From NCBI RefSeq assembly GCF_026914265.1, contig NC_069130.1:13133700-13197699 (forward strand): a DNA stretch of 64,000 bases. The letters are read 5' to 3'. The notes beneath the pieces are model-generated. The model had not been told where the DNA came from, did not search any database, and saw only the letters and a program-made list of their open reading frames with translations. The number at the start of each line of letters is the position of its first letter. The stretch's first letter is position 1. Origin of the DNA: Mya arenaria (taxonomy: Eukaryota > Mollusca > Bivalvia > Myida > Myidae). Both the position numbers and the translations under genes were made by a program. Positions 31,270 through 44,200 of the stretch are shown piece by piece.

Positions 31270-31291
31270 TTTCTATACAAATCTTGCAAGA

Positions 31292-31322
31292 ATGTCACAG
31301 CAACAAGCTCCCGGCAGTTATG
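31292..31322 (+). CDS. RNA-binding protein exon 1
   Basis: Encodes MSQQQAPGSY and a split Gly; donor G|GTAAGT. This is the first in-frame ATG after an in-frame TAG near 31,214. Confidence 0.8.
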
Positions 31323-32213
31323 GTAAGTGCTATGTGACTTAAACAACCATAACTGCAATTAAATGCATAAGGTAAACATTATATTGTACGCACTATTGCG
31401 TATAATTGAAAGTTGGCGTCGAATTGTTCTGCCAGTGTTGTTGGTGTCGAATTAGTGACTTAGCCGTCTTTGGCCACTTTATGTCCTAATAAGGCACATA
31501 TGCACACTTCATTTGAGATTTTTAACAATCCCTGAAATATGTCCATAGAAGATGAGACAACTGTCAGGTGAAAAATAACTCTTATATCGTGACCAAATCA
31601 TATATCCAAACCATCCGTCATGGAGAGTATGGACACAGGTGTTTTGGTCTGGGGTGTACTGTAGCTCTCCCAAGAGTTTTGCAACTTGCTTTACTGCACC
31701 ATCGTGAGAACACATGCTTTGTTGTACAGTACTGTTCTGTTTTAGAAATTAACTGTACACTAGTCCACCTAAATGGCCGTCAACCAGTCTTTTGACAATT
31801 TTTAGACTATGGCAGACTGGTGACGTCCACCATCCCAGCAAAAAGTAGCAAACGGGCCTTGCGCAGAGGATCCTCCCGGCCACAATTTTTAAATTATCTT
31901 TGTTATAAATTCAAATTTCTACGAAAATATCATTGCCTACTATCAAACACACATTTATTTATGTCTTTATGCCAAAAAAACATGTTCAGATACCATAATG
32001 CACTTACATGCATCGATTGTATCCATTAATCTGTAAATCTAGGTCAAATCTGACAGGTTGTGTACATGTATGAAACGGGGTAGAGGATTTCGAATATTTT
32101 GGTCGTTAATAGGCTCGGTTAAATAACACTATTAAAATGCAACCATTTCAATGCGCTGAACGCTAACGTGTTTGATGGGTCAAGTTGGGAGAAGTTGACG
32201 ATGATGATGTTTG

Positions 32214-32254
<41 letters not shown>

Positions 32255-35200
32255 AGGTATCACCATTTTTGAACACTGTTGCGTTGCTCTGCACAATACA
32301 TAGAAAAGGGAGGATAACTGTGACTGCGCACAGGGTTAACCATCATTGACGGATGGGTACAAATTTATTCGATAAAAATCAACATGTATAAAAAAATGGT
32401 GGACTGCTACGCTCATTTCGTGACCCAGAGTATATTTATGTTAAAATAACGACTCTAACGACAAATCCAACCCAGTTAAGATCACTGTTAGGTACATTTG
32501 TAACAATTATATCATTATTAATCAACATCGATGCATAATATTACTATATATTCTTTCGCCCAGTGTTAAATGGTAGAGAGTTGTAGCGTTACAGGGATAC
32601 ACATGAAATGTCAAAATAATAAAAAAGTATCCCTGATCGCTCATTATTGTAGCTAAACTGTACACTGACAATGATTTACTGATTTACAAGTTCTCCTTTC
32701 ACTTTCATTAAAATTTACTGTAAGTAAGCTTGCACTTGTTTCCCGCAGCGCTGGTGCTAAATAACTTTAGTTATGGTTGACATACTGTGACAAAACGTGA
32801 TATGTAGGAAGAGTTAACGGAGGACTTTCATGGGATTGTGTTTGGGGCCCCAAGGTCTCTGTTACAAAAAAATTAGAAAAAAGCAGTTGAAACTGAATCT
32901 CTTTTGCCAATCATTAAAAAACCCAGTTTTGTCAGATCGGGGTTCTTGTTTACTTTTTAATTTGATTTTTTTATTGCTTTTGACAGGCACATATTACATC
33001 ATTGTTTTCACTTTTAAGACAAGGCAGCGTAGTCGAGCGCGCTGTCTTACAACAGCTCTTGTTTTTAAATTGAGTCGAGATATAAATTGAACAACTTAAA
33101 CAAAATATATCGTAGCATTGTTGTTTTTCAAAACCTCCGTACTTAGTGAAAAAGCTGAAGGTATCCGTAAATATGCATAATGGGCGGGGTAAACAGGTCA
33201 TTGAGTTTGAGTGCTGTTAATTGACATGGTTACCGGCCAGATTCCAGATCGATAATCACTTGTCACTTCAGGTGTTAATTGCTCTTGACTTTAATTGGTT
33301 AAACAAATCATTCTGGTCATGCTGGTCATGCATTATCATATAATCAAGCCACTGTGGTGCTGTAGTCTGGTATTCCAAGACTACCAAATTTCGATCAGAA
33401 CTCATATTTTTTCAAGTTTATGCATATTTATCCGCTCCCAGGAAAGTGATTTGTTTGTGGATATGCTGAGCCAAAAATTAACAATAAAAAATGGTGCTTA
33501 CATTATTTTGTTGTTAGTATTGACCGTTAACTTCAACGTTTAAGCCAGGAGAGCCCTTAAAAGCGCTTTCAAAAAGCCAGTTTGACTTCTGCCCTGGATC
33601 TGCAGTGAGGACCCAACACCCTTGTCAAAAGGGTTCCAACCCTTTAAAGCTGCACTCTCACAGATTTACCATTTTTTATTTTTTGTCTTGGAAAGAGCAA
33701 ATTTTTGCGTAAACATCTGCAAACCAATAATATAAGATTGCTGACAAAAAATCTGATCATAGATCTTCATATTTCTGTTCGAAAATTAATGTTTTATGGC
33801 AAGAAAAATGCATAAAAGATCAATTTTTGAACTGAAATATAAAAATCTGCGATCTAATTTTTTGTCAGCAGTCTTATTTAACAGGTTTTTTTTTATGGAT
33901 TTTCGCAAAAATTGGCTCGTTCCAAGATTATTATTTTTTAAAGTCAAAACAATCATATCTCTGACTTAGTGACTACTTCACATTGATTTACTGGTTCCAC
34001 TACTTCAGACTACAGCCAAGCTTACCCATACACACAAGCAGCGACAGGCAGTACAGGATATGATTACTCCAGCTACAACTACGCACAGGCAGGCTACAGC
34101 ACCTATGATGGTTATTCCAGTAAGTATATAATGATGGAGGAACTATGATATTTCTATAATGTTAAATTAAGCAATGGAGTCCTGTAATCTATCAAAAGCT
34201 GTGAATATTATAACCTTAATCTGCATACATGTAGACAGGTTGTAAAAAATTGTCACAACTGACTGTTTCAAAATTTTGACAGAACTATAACAAAATTTTG
34301 ACAGAACTATAAAAAAATATTTCTATTCTTTATTTGTATTCTAAAGATTACAGTGGGTACAGTCAGACACCAGGAAGTTACGACAGTTACTACAACTACT
34401 ACACTCAGCCAGGAACAACGACAGCAACAGCAGCAGCAGGAAGTTCAGCAGCTACATCACAGAGGTTAGAATCACATATCAGATCAGCAATAAAACATCT
34501 AGATGTGTGTGGTTGATGCTTAGTGCTGGGCTTGTATTTAAATCAAATTTGAGCACTCGGCTTCAAGAAAACATGGAATAATCATTTCCATAATGAACTG
34601 TTACTTATGTTCATTTAATAAAAGTAAGCGCATGCAATCTTTTTTTAATATCATTTAAATGTCTTTTATAATTTGCTGATTCAAAAGTAGGGTACATAGT
34701 TTTGATCAGAGGGAAGTAACTACTATTGAAGCTCTTCTTTAAGGTGTTATTTTCACTTCTTAGTTTGTATTGAAATATAAAACTTATATTATAACTGTTG
34801 TTATTTCACTGATAACACGCGATTTTCCACCGAAAAGCATTGAAGAAGAAAACAGGATTGAATTATATATACGGTACATGTATTCATGATCAAGAAATTT
34901 AAAAGATAAATTAAGAAGACAAGGAGGTAAGCCATGAAATTAGCAAAAAAATCTTGACAAGAGACATAGGTTTACCCTTCTTAGGCATACTAAAAAGTTT
35001 GTCGGCATTGGCGTGACACCTTGGTTAAGGTTTTGCGTGCAAGCACACATAGGTTAATATATCAGCAACTACTTGAGGTATTGCATTGAGACTTTATACA
35101 ATGGTACACAACCATCCAACCTACTTGATTAACCAAGTTAGATAACTGTAGTTTGCATTGAATGCAAATAATTGCCCTTTATTATTGGACATAGAAAATT

Positions 35201-38200
35201 TGGTTAAGGTTTTGCATGTAACCACTTTTAAGTCAATACCTCAGCTAATACATCATGTATTGCATTGAAACTTTACACACAGGCTCCCAGGCATTTAACC
35301 TTCTTATTCAATCAAGTTAGATAACTCTATCTTTCATATTATATCATTTTTGCCCCTTTATTATGCGACTTAGAAATACTGGTTAAGGTCTTGCATGTTA
35401 GCACATTAATGTTAATATCACAGCACATCATGTATTGCATTGAAATGTAATCTAACAGTGATCCATGCATGTTTGGCCAAAACTTCACTCCTTACACTGA
35501 AAAGCGGCAGAATAGTCGAGCGCGCTGTCTCTGTGACAGCTCTTGTTATTGTTAAAGTGACACACTGAAATCAATACATACACATGTTTAACACACATCA
35601 ATTTTGACTGATAATCCTTTAACTACTTACTAAATGATGCATTTATGGAAAATATTACTTACTGATATATAAACAAGATTGTCACCGTTTATTCACTATC
35701 AGAAAGCGCAAAGATATTAAATGATTGGTGAATGCTAAAAGAATTACTGTGGTGTACTATAGTCTCATAAGGTGGAAATACAGTGTTTTATGCTTATTTC
35801 TTTCAAATTAAACTCGGTATCCTTGATAAGAACCATTGTTTTCGACATTTATTCATCTTGTTTGAAATATTAGAACAACATTGTTAATTGTAGTAAATCT
35901 TATTTGGGAGTAATAGTGCATCTTCAAACGTTATTCAGACCAAATGGTGCTTGTGCGACAAAACATGACAATGATATTCAGTGACAACTTTACCTGAAAA
36001 AACATCTCGACCTACCTGCCCTATTCTGTTTAGGTAGTGAATTTGGAAACAACCACTTTTTATTTATTTTTTGGAGTAGCCATTCTGAACAAAATATTGG
36101 CCAGTTAAAATAACCTGATAAAAAGCTTTTTTGTACAAAAAGTAATGCAAACTTTTACATGTATTTGTTTAGAATAAGAACAAGGCCTTTTTGAACTTTT
36201 ATCCTTTAGCAAAATATGGCAAGACTAATGTCATGTCACTAGTAATGTAATATCTGTTAACACTGGAAGTATCCATCTTTAGTAGTATCATTTCTATGTC
36301 TTATTTTTTCAGTACTGTAAGTGGCCAGTCACCGGCAGCACCAGTAACAGGTAACATTACTTGTACATTAAATGTATTTATTTATTTGTTTAAAATGCTT
36401 GTTCATAGACAGACACCTTTTTATGGCTATGGGTGCAGCGGCTGGGCAGTGACAAATTTATGGTCCGATGAATATCTTTAGAAGCATAATTTGCCTAGTC
36501 ATCACCAAATTTGGTCAGTATGTGTATGGGCATAATATTCAGACAAGTTTAATAACTAGTCCTTTCGCTCAAGTCACTTGAATGAATTTATAACCCTTTA
36601 ATTACATATATAGAAATTACCTAAAATCAGTCTTGTTAAATCAATAACTTTAGAAGCCTTTGTCCAGTCATAACCAATGTTCAACTATTTTTTTAGGTTT
36701 GACCGTAGCTCCTCCCCCACCTCCACCCTCTGACCCCAGCCAGATTCCTACAAGCCCTCCCAGTACTCCTGGGTCCAGCTCCTGGGGTGCTGGATATTCC
36801 GGAGGTAGTCAAGGATACGGCACCCCCACACCTGCCCCACCCGCATCTGGTCAACCCATCCAGACAACATCAGGTTACGGACAGTACGGCACGACCAACC
36901 AATCGCAATCAGGTTGGTATTATGTATATTAAGGCTTGTAGCCAGGTATTAAAAAGGACAGGGTGCTTTAGGAAAGGGTCAGAGTGCTAAGGGTAAAAAA
37001 GGGTAAAAGTCATGCTGTGAAGAACTTGAACATAGGAATTAACTTTAACTTAAGTAATATTAGGTTCAACAGCCAAATATCTAATGTTTGTATGCATTTA
37101 TAATCTAAATATATATTAAAAAGGTAGAAATCAACACCCTTGCAAAACTCTTGAGCTAAAAGCCGTAGTTAAATGCATTCGCTGAATGTGGGGATCTGCA
37201 TGTATGTAGGGTTCATGTTAAAGGGATTAGACTCCAGATGGCCCCTAAATCAGCAAATACATGATTTCCTCAAAATAATACTAGAATTGTCAATACGAGC
37301 TAGTACGAGGCCGCTAATAGTAAATACATCACTTTACACGAATAAAACAATATTTTGTTGCTGTCTCAGCTGAGTTTACCTTTTTGAAAATAATGGTTTC
37401 CCAGGTTATAGCATGTAAAAGTCATGTGATTAGTACAGATGTATTCATATACAGAAGCTATTTTGAAATTAACTCGTTTTTACTTGGTAGACAAACCCAG
37501 TAAATTTTAAATTGGAAAATACGCAAAAACTGCGAAAGATACATGACTTTTTTGTGCTGTAAGTGATACATCAATAAGTAAGATAAAATACGTTGTACAC
37601 AACAATAATATTATATAATGGTGTGTGCTTTCACAAATAAAATTGTTTTTTTTGCAATTGTATCATCTGGTATCTAGTCCCTTTTATTTATTCAACAGTT
37701 TGTTATTTAATCCTTCTTGTTGATAAACTTTCAGTTCAATTCTCCTGGTGCTAACATTTCATGGTGTGTGCTTTCACAAACAAAATTGTTTAACAAAAGT
37801 ATTTATAAAACCGCAGTGCATATGTACCAGTATATGTTCTTGTCCAGAGATTGTATGTATTTTCATTGGTTATTGGTTTTGTATATGTTCAAAAACGGGT
37901 AGATTGGTCTCATATGATCATAAGATTTTTGGCTTTGAGATGGCTTTTTGTAAGACATTTGTAGCTCCTTCTTTTTTTGTTTTTTGGACCAACATACCTC
38001 TAGTGTTGAGTATTAGTGGTTTAAGGATAGCAATTCTATGAATAACATTTAGAAAAATATTATTTTCATGTATGCTTAAGAATTATTCAAGAAAAAAATG
38101 TTTCCCTGGTCCAAATATATCAAAACTTCTTTATTCCATTATAACATGATCAAGCAAAGCTCACTATTTTTATTAACCCTTTGCATGCTGGGTAAATTGT

Positions 38201-41200
38201 CGTCTGCTCAAAAATGTTGTCTGGTTTATTCTAAATTTCTTTCAATTTACTTAAAACTATGGGTATATATTGACTGAGTGGCAAACAGCTTGGAACCTGA
38301 CCAGGCGCCGAGTTACTCGGCGTCTGGTCTGGTTCCAAGCTGTTTGCAAAGCCTTTAAAATCGCCATCAGCAGCTTAAGGGTTAAGGTATTATTTAAGAA
38401 TTGTTTCCTTCTTTAAGGGTTTTTAGACTTCAATAAAGAATGATCTTTTTTATATAAAAAAATACAATAATCCATTTTCCATTTATCAAAATCAAATTTA
38501 AGTATGCATTTTAGCAAATTGAAATAACTTACTTTAGCTTAAGGATTATTGAGAAATTATGGACTGAGAAGTGTGGAAAAAAGAAAACAACCATTACAAG
38601 TCTGAAAGTCTATTACTCAAGATCAAATCCTATTTTCAGGTACGGATCCAGCTTCACAGCCTTCAAGTGGCTATAGCCATCCGTCAGCAGGTTCTTACAG
38701 TGGCTATAGCCAGTCCCAGGATCAGTCTAGCAGCAGTGGCTATAGTCAGCCTTCCAGTGGATATAGCCAGCCATCCAGTGGATATAACCAGCCATCCAGT
38801 GGATATAGCCAGCCTTCCAGTGGATATACACAGTCCCAGGGACAGTCTAGGGGCAGTGGTTATAGCCAACCATCCAGTGGATATAGCCAGTCCCAGGGGC
38901 AGGCTAGCAGCAGTGGTTATAGCCAGCCATCCAGTGGATATAGCCAGTCCCAGGGACAGAATAGTAGTAGTGGTTATAGCCAGCCATCCAGTGGATATAG
39001 CCAGTCCCAGGGGCCGAACAGTAACAGTGGTTATAGCCAGGGTCCGGGCAGCAGCAGTGGGTACAGTCAGCCATCTAGTGGATATAGTCAACCAGCAGAT
39101 CAGGCCGCTAGCAGCTCATATCAACAGCAATCCAGCGGGTATGACAACCAGGGAAAGTCCAGCTATGGGGGAAGTGGGTCAGGCTATTACAATCCAGATC
39201 AAAACAAGTTTAAATCAAGTGGCTCATATGAACAGGGAAATAATCAGCCTAAGAGCTATAACAGCAGCTATAGTCAGCAGTCGTCTCAGAAAACTGAATA
39301 TGGGAAGACATATGAACAGAATGAATATGGGGGGAGTGGTAGTGGAAGTAACAAGGGTGGAAATTACACAGGTTTGAACACTGGCGTTCCAGGAAAAGGA
39401 TTTAATCCACAGGATGGTGGAAGTAGGGGATTTTCTGGCTCGGACAGGGGGAGGGGAGGGTTCGGGCGAGGGGGATCTGGGGGGAATAATTACCAAGATA
39501 GGGGAGGGCGAGGGGGATTTAGGGGGAATATGAGAGGGGGAGGCGGTGGTAGAGGGGGATGGGATAATAATGATTCAGGGGGATTTGAAAGAGGATCTAG
39601 GGGTAGAGGATTTGATGATGCCGGAGGGAGAGGCAGGGGTGGGTTTGATAGGGGAAGGGGGAGAGGCGGATTTGGTGGAAGAGGGAGGGGAGGAGATTTT
39701 AGTGGAGGGGGAGGAAAGGGTGATTGGGGAGAGTCAGGGGGAGATGGGGGTGGGTTCGGAAATAGGGGTGGAAGAGGGGGATTTGAGAGGGGCAGAGGTG
39801 GTGACAGGGGAGGTTCCTTCAGGGGAAATAGGGGCAGGGGAGGATTGGGCTTTCAGAAGGATGGTAAAACAGACAATGGTAAAGAGGTTGATAGTCAGCA
39901 GAGTAAACCTTGGGTAAATATTGGAGAAAACAATGAACTGAAGAGAAAAATGGAGCCATCCGAAATTAGTCCTCCTAAGAAGAAAAAGGAGGAAGAAACA
40001 GTTGATGTTCAGCCCTTCATTCAAGCTCACATTGAAGAAAACTGTGGTGCCAATCTTGAGCATAGAAAACTGGCCGAGGAGTCACTGAAGAAAATGATGC
40101 AGCCCATGTATTGTCTGCTCTGCAACGCGAGAATGAGTGGTCCGCCCCAGGCTCTAATGCATTACCAGGGGAAAAATCATCAGAAGAAGATCAAGAACTT
40201 CATAACAACAGGTATGCAGAAATACGCAGAAAAGGTGAAAAATGAAGAAACAAAGTCGGACGAGCAATTAAAGCGTGAAAAGCTTGAAGAGGAAGAAAGA
40301 AACCGACTTCTTGATGAGAAAGTCGCTCAGGTTTGCAACAAATATACTCACTTGTACATTGTACACTGAATGGAAGCACAATGTTATAATAGCTAGCCCG
40401 GGTTCTGATATAAAGCATTTTCATTTAAGCTTGTCTGGTTTTCAAAGAAAGTCACAAAGTTATTAAAATTTACATTGTTACATGTGTGTTTATAAAAAAC
40501 ACACAATAAAAAAAATTAGTTTAATTAACAGAATTTGCGTATATATTTATATATATTTATAATGTTTATTTATATAGTATTTTTTAAGTCTTATTAGGGT
40601 AAATTTATAAAAAAAACAAAACTATGTTTAATATCATGATATAATTTTTCCGTTGTTTGGGACAAAATCCAAAATGAATGTGCAGTGAAAGAATTTGCAA
40701 GAAAATTCACAACTGCAAATTCATGTTTTAAAATTTTGTCTACATAAAAACATAAGGAAATGAATCTCTCAAGTATATTTTGCTTTACTGCAACTTATAT
40801 TACTGGTATACATGTATACATGACTGGGTCAATAACTAAATCTGGGTCTTTCATGAGCTTTGATGAACTTACAATAAGATACCAAGCCATTGTGTCTTCA
40901 ATCAGTTTACAATTGACAGTTCTGCACTTTGATGTAAAATATGTCTGTTACATAGTATGTACTGCTACATCTAAACTCTAAATTAAGGACTATCTTAGAA
41001 ATATTAACTTGAACCATCATCTTGGAGTTTAATACAGATCTATGTAGATTTAGTTGTCAGTTTTATGTGCACTATAAATTTCTAGTCAGTTGATTTAAAT
41101 CATTTTAATGATTTTTAGTGAACACCATTTCAAACATAATAATTGAAAGAAACACATACATACATCTATATTATTTTCCGTGATTTGAACAAGAAAAAAT

Positions 41201-44200
41201 GAGAATAAAATCTGCAAATGTAATTCCATGTTCAAGGCAAGTATTCATAAAAAAACATCTTTTCTTTTAACTTAAGTCATTTTCTTTAAGTATCTCACTG
41301 ACCATTTGATAAAATAACTGAATAATATTGAATTACTTTATTTTCATTGATTTGATGAGATATACACACTTTGTGTTAAAAACACAAGGGCTGTTACTCA
41401 TAAAACATCTTAAGTCATTTCTTAACTTAAGTCAAATTCTTAAAATTTTCATTGTCAAGAAAAAGAAAAGTATAAGTAATTTTAGAATAAAATTATGTAA
41501 ATATTTAATAACATCAATAAAAAAAGCTGCATTCTCACAGATTGAATGCTTTGACAACTTTTTTATTTTTTGTCTTGAAACGAGCCAATTTTTGAGAAAA
41601 TCCATGGAAACCAGTTATATTAGACTGCTGACAAAAGATCAGATTGCAGATTTTTATATTTAAGCTAAAAAAAATAATGTTTTTTTGCATTTTTCTTAAA
41701 CCGTTAGTAATGGTTTAAGCCATGAAACATTAATTTTCGAACGGAAATATGAACAACTACGATCAGATTTTTTGTCAGCAATCTTATATCATTGGTTTGC
41801 AGATATTTACGCAAAAATTTGCTAAAAAAGTTGTTAAACTAGTAAATCTGTGAGAGTGCAGCTTTAAGCTTTTATGTCAAATGACTAGTAAGATACTTAG
41901 CTCAGGAAAATGAAGTTAAGAAATGATTAATGATGTTTTATGAATACTGTCCCAGGTTGATAAAGAAGATGTTTCGAGTCAATATCTCTAAAGTCTGTCT
42001 GACAGATATTTGAGTAATCTGTTCTGTGAAACCATTTATTTTGATGGTAAATTTCATTGAAATCTGAATGTTTATTTTTATGAAGTGGTGGAGTTTGTAA
42101 TAAAAAAAAGCTTTGTTTTTTTACAACGCAAAAACACATTTAATGCTTTCTAATATTAAGAAAATGAATGGTTTCATAGGATTGATTTTACTGTATACAG
42201 CTTTAATTAAGAGGTCCCTTTATTCACAAATGTTTGGTTATGACTACAAAACAATTCTGATCAGTCCTTGCTTAAGATATATCTTGCTCTAAAATACATG
42301 TTAATTTTTATATATATCTATACTATTTTAAACAAGCTTACATTCAAATTTGCAATGAGATGGAATTGTGAAAATTAGCGAAAATGAAGCCCTCTTCAAA
42401 TTAAAGCAGGCTACAGTATACACATACATACTTGATCAGCCTCTACAACATCATAACTTTTAAATTGCAAATTTTTTACCGCCCCCTCTACCCTGCAGGC
42501 ACGGGTGACCTTGAACTTACAGGACTCTGATTTCTGCAAGCTTTGTTGTGTGGAGTTCTCATCACAGCAGCAGGCTGAACAGCACTATAAGGGCAAAAAC
42601 CATCAAAAACGGATACGAATGGCCAGCGCTCCCGAGGAGGAACTGTGAGTGATGACCTTTGTATTTTATCGACTAGTGCTTCTAACATTCAAGATCAATA
42701 CTGAAATCAAGATTGAGGGCTTTTAAATTTAGAATATTGTACAGTTGTAAAGATTGTGGTTTTTTTTAGCTCTGACATATACAACATGTACAGTGGTCGA
42801 AATGAGCACAAGCCCGCAAGCCCTTCACTGGTAAAATGTCTTCCGGGCTTGCTCAAATTCTGAATTTTATATAGCAGGGCTTGTTCAAAAATATGATTCC
42901 ATGCAATAGTATAAGAATTCGGGCTTGTTCATCTGAAAGTCTAATTTCGATGACTGCATGTACATATCAAAAACTGTAGGAAGTACCTTAACCCTTTGCA
43001 TGCTGGGTAAATTGTCGTCTGCTCAAAAATGTCGTCTGGTTTATTCTAAATTTCTTTCATTTTACTTAAAACTTTGGGGATATATTGACTGAGTGACAAA
43101 CAGCTTGGAACCTGACCAGGCGCCGAGTTACTCGGTGTCTGGTCTGGTTGTAGCTGTTTGCAAAGCCTTTAAAATCGCCATCAGCAGCCTAAGGGTTAAA
43201 TAAGCAGAAATGACTTTCAAATTGGGTCTAAGCCTCTTTGTATATTGGGTATGAATCCCTCATACTCGGATATTTTAATTTATATATAAATATTAATCAT
43301 TATTATAAAATTAGAACACCAAACATTTCAGTTCAAACTTGTCTAAACCTTATGTCTTATCTTCATGAGAGTGTATCTAATATAATTGAAGTTATCCTTT
43401 ATTATTTTGCAGAGGTGGATTCTTATGCGATGTCTGCAACGTACGAGTGATGTCACAAGAGATACTCAATGTCCATCTTGCAGGACAGAAACACAAGTCA
43501 AAAGCAGCTAGGGACAAACTACTTAGTCATAAAGGCAGAAAAGACGAAGATAAAATCATTCCTCAGGGTGGATTGTTGGTCGAGGGCGGGACTCGACTTA
43601 GGCCCGGTATGTAAATGGTTTATTGTTTCAAGTATTATACAGGGGTTCTAAAGTTCAGAATTTTGAGCTTTCAACTGCAGATTACTGTGCATTTAAAAAA
43701 AAATATGCTCATTTGCATTAAAAAAAGGAGGAAGTACCTTTAAATAAATAGATATAATTTAGGTCTTTGGGCATGAATGATTGAATCCATTGTTATCAAA
43801 CAGTAGGCATGAATCCTTTATTCTTAGACAGAACCATGGCTATTTTTTTTTTATTGACAATCCTCAGCTTTTAGAACCGGTGATTGAAGAATCACCCCTG
43901 GTAGTTAGGCAGCATCTACCAAAGATCTCTCCTCATTCAATCTTTAACCAACTTGGTTAAAATGTTCATGGGCATAATATCTTGATTATGACCATTACCT
44001 GCCTGATCATTTTTTACCTATTGCATTATGGCTCTAAAATTGTCCAAATTTTCCCACATTCTCCTTGTCTGCCCTTGTAATTGACTGTTAAATATTAAAT
44101 CAATACCAAACTCCTTGATAGTATTTATTGGTACAATATACTAGTGGGGAAAAAACCCTGTTGTTTATATGCTCTTTTTCTGAAAGTATCCCATGTCATT

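Noticed and set aside
38571-39377. 268-aa plus-strand frame rich in DIASHPVDIAS
   Set aside because: Shadow frame of exon 6 of the RNA-binding gene. The correct frame is fixed by splice phase and the RGG and zinc-finger sequence.
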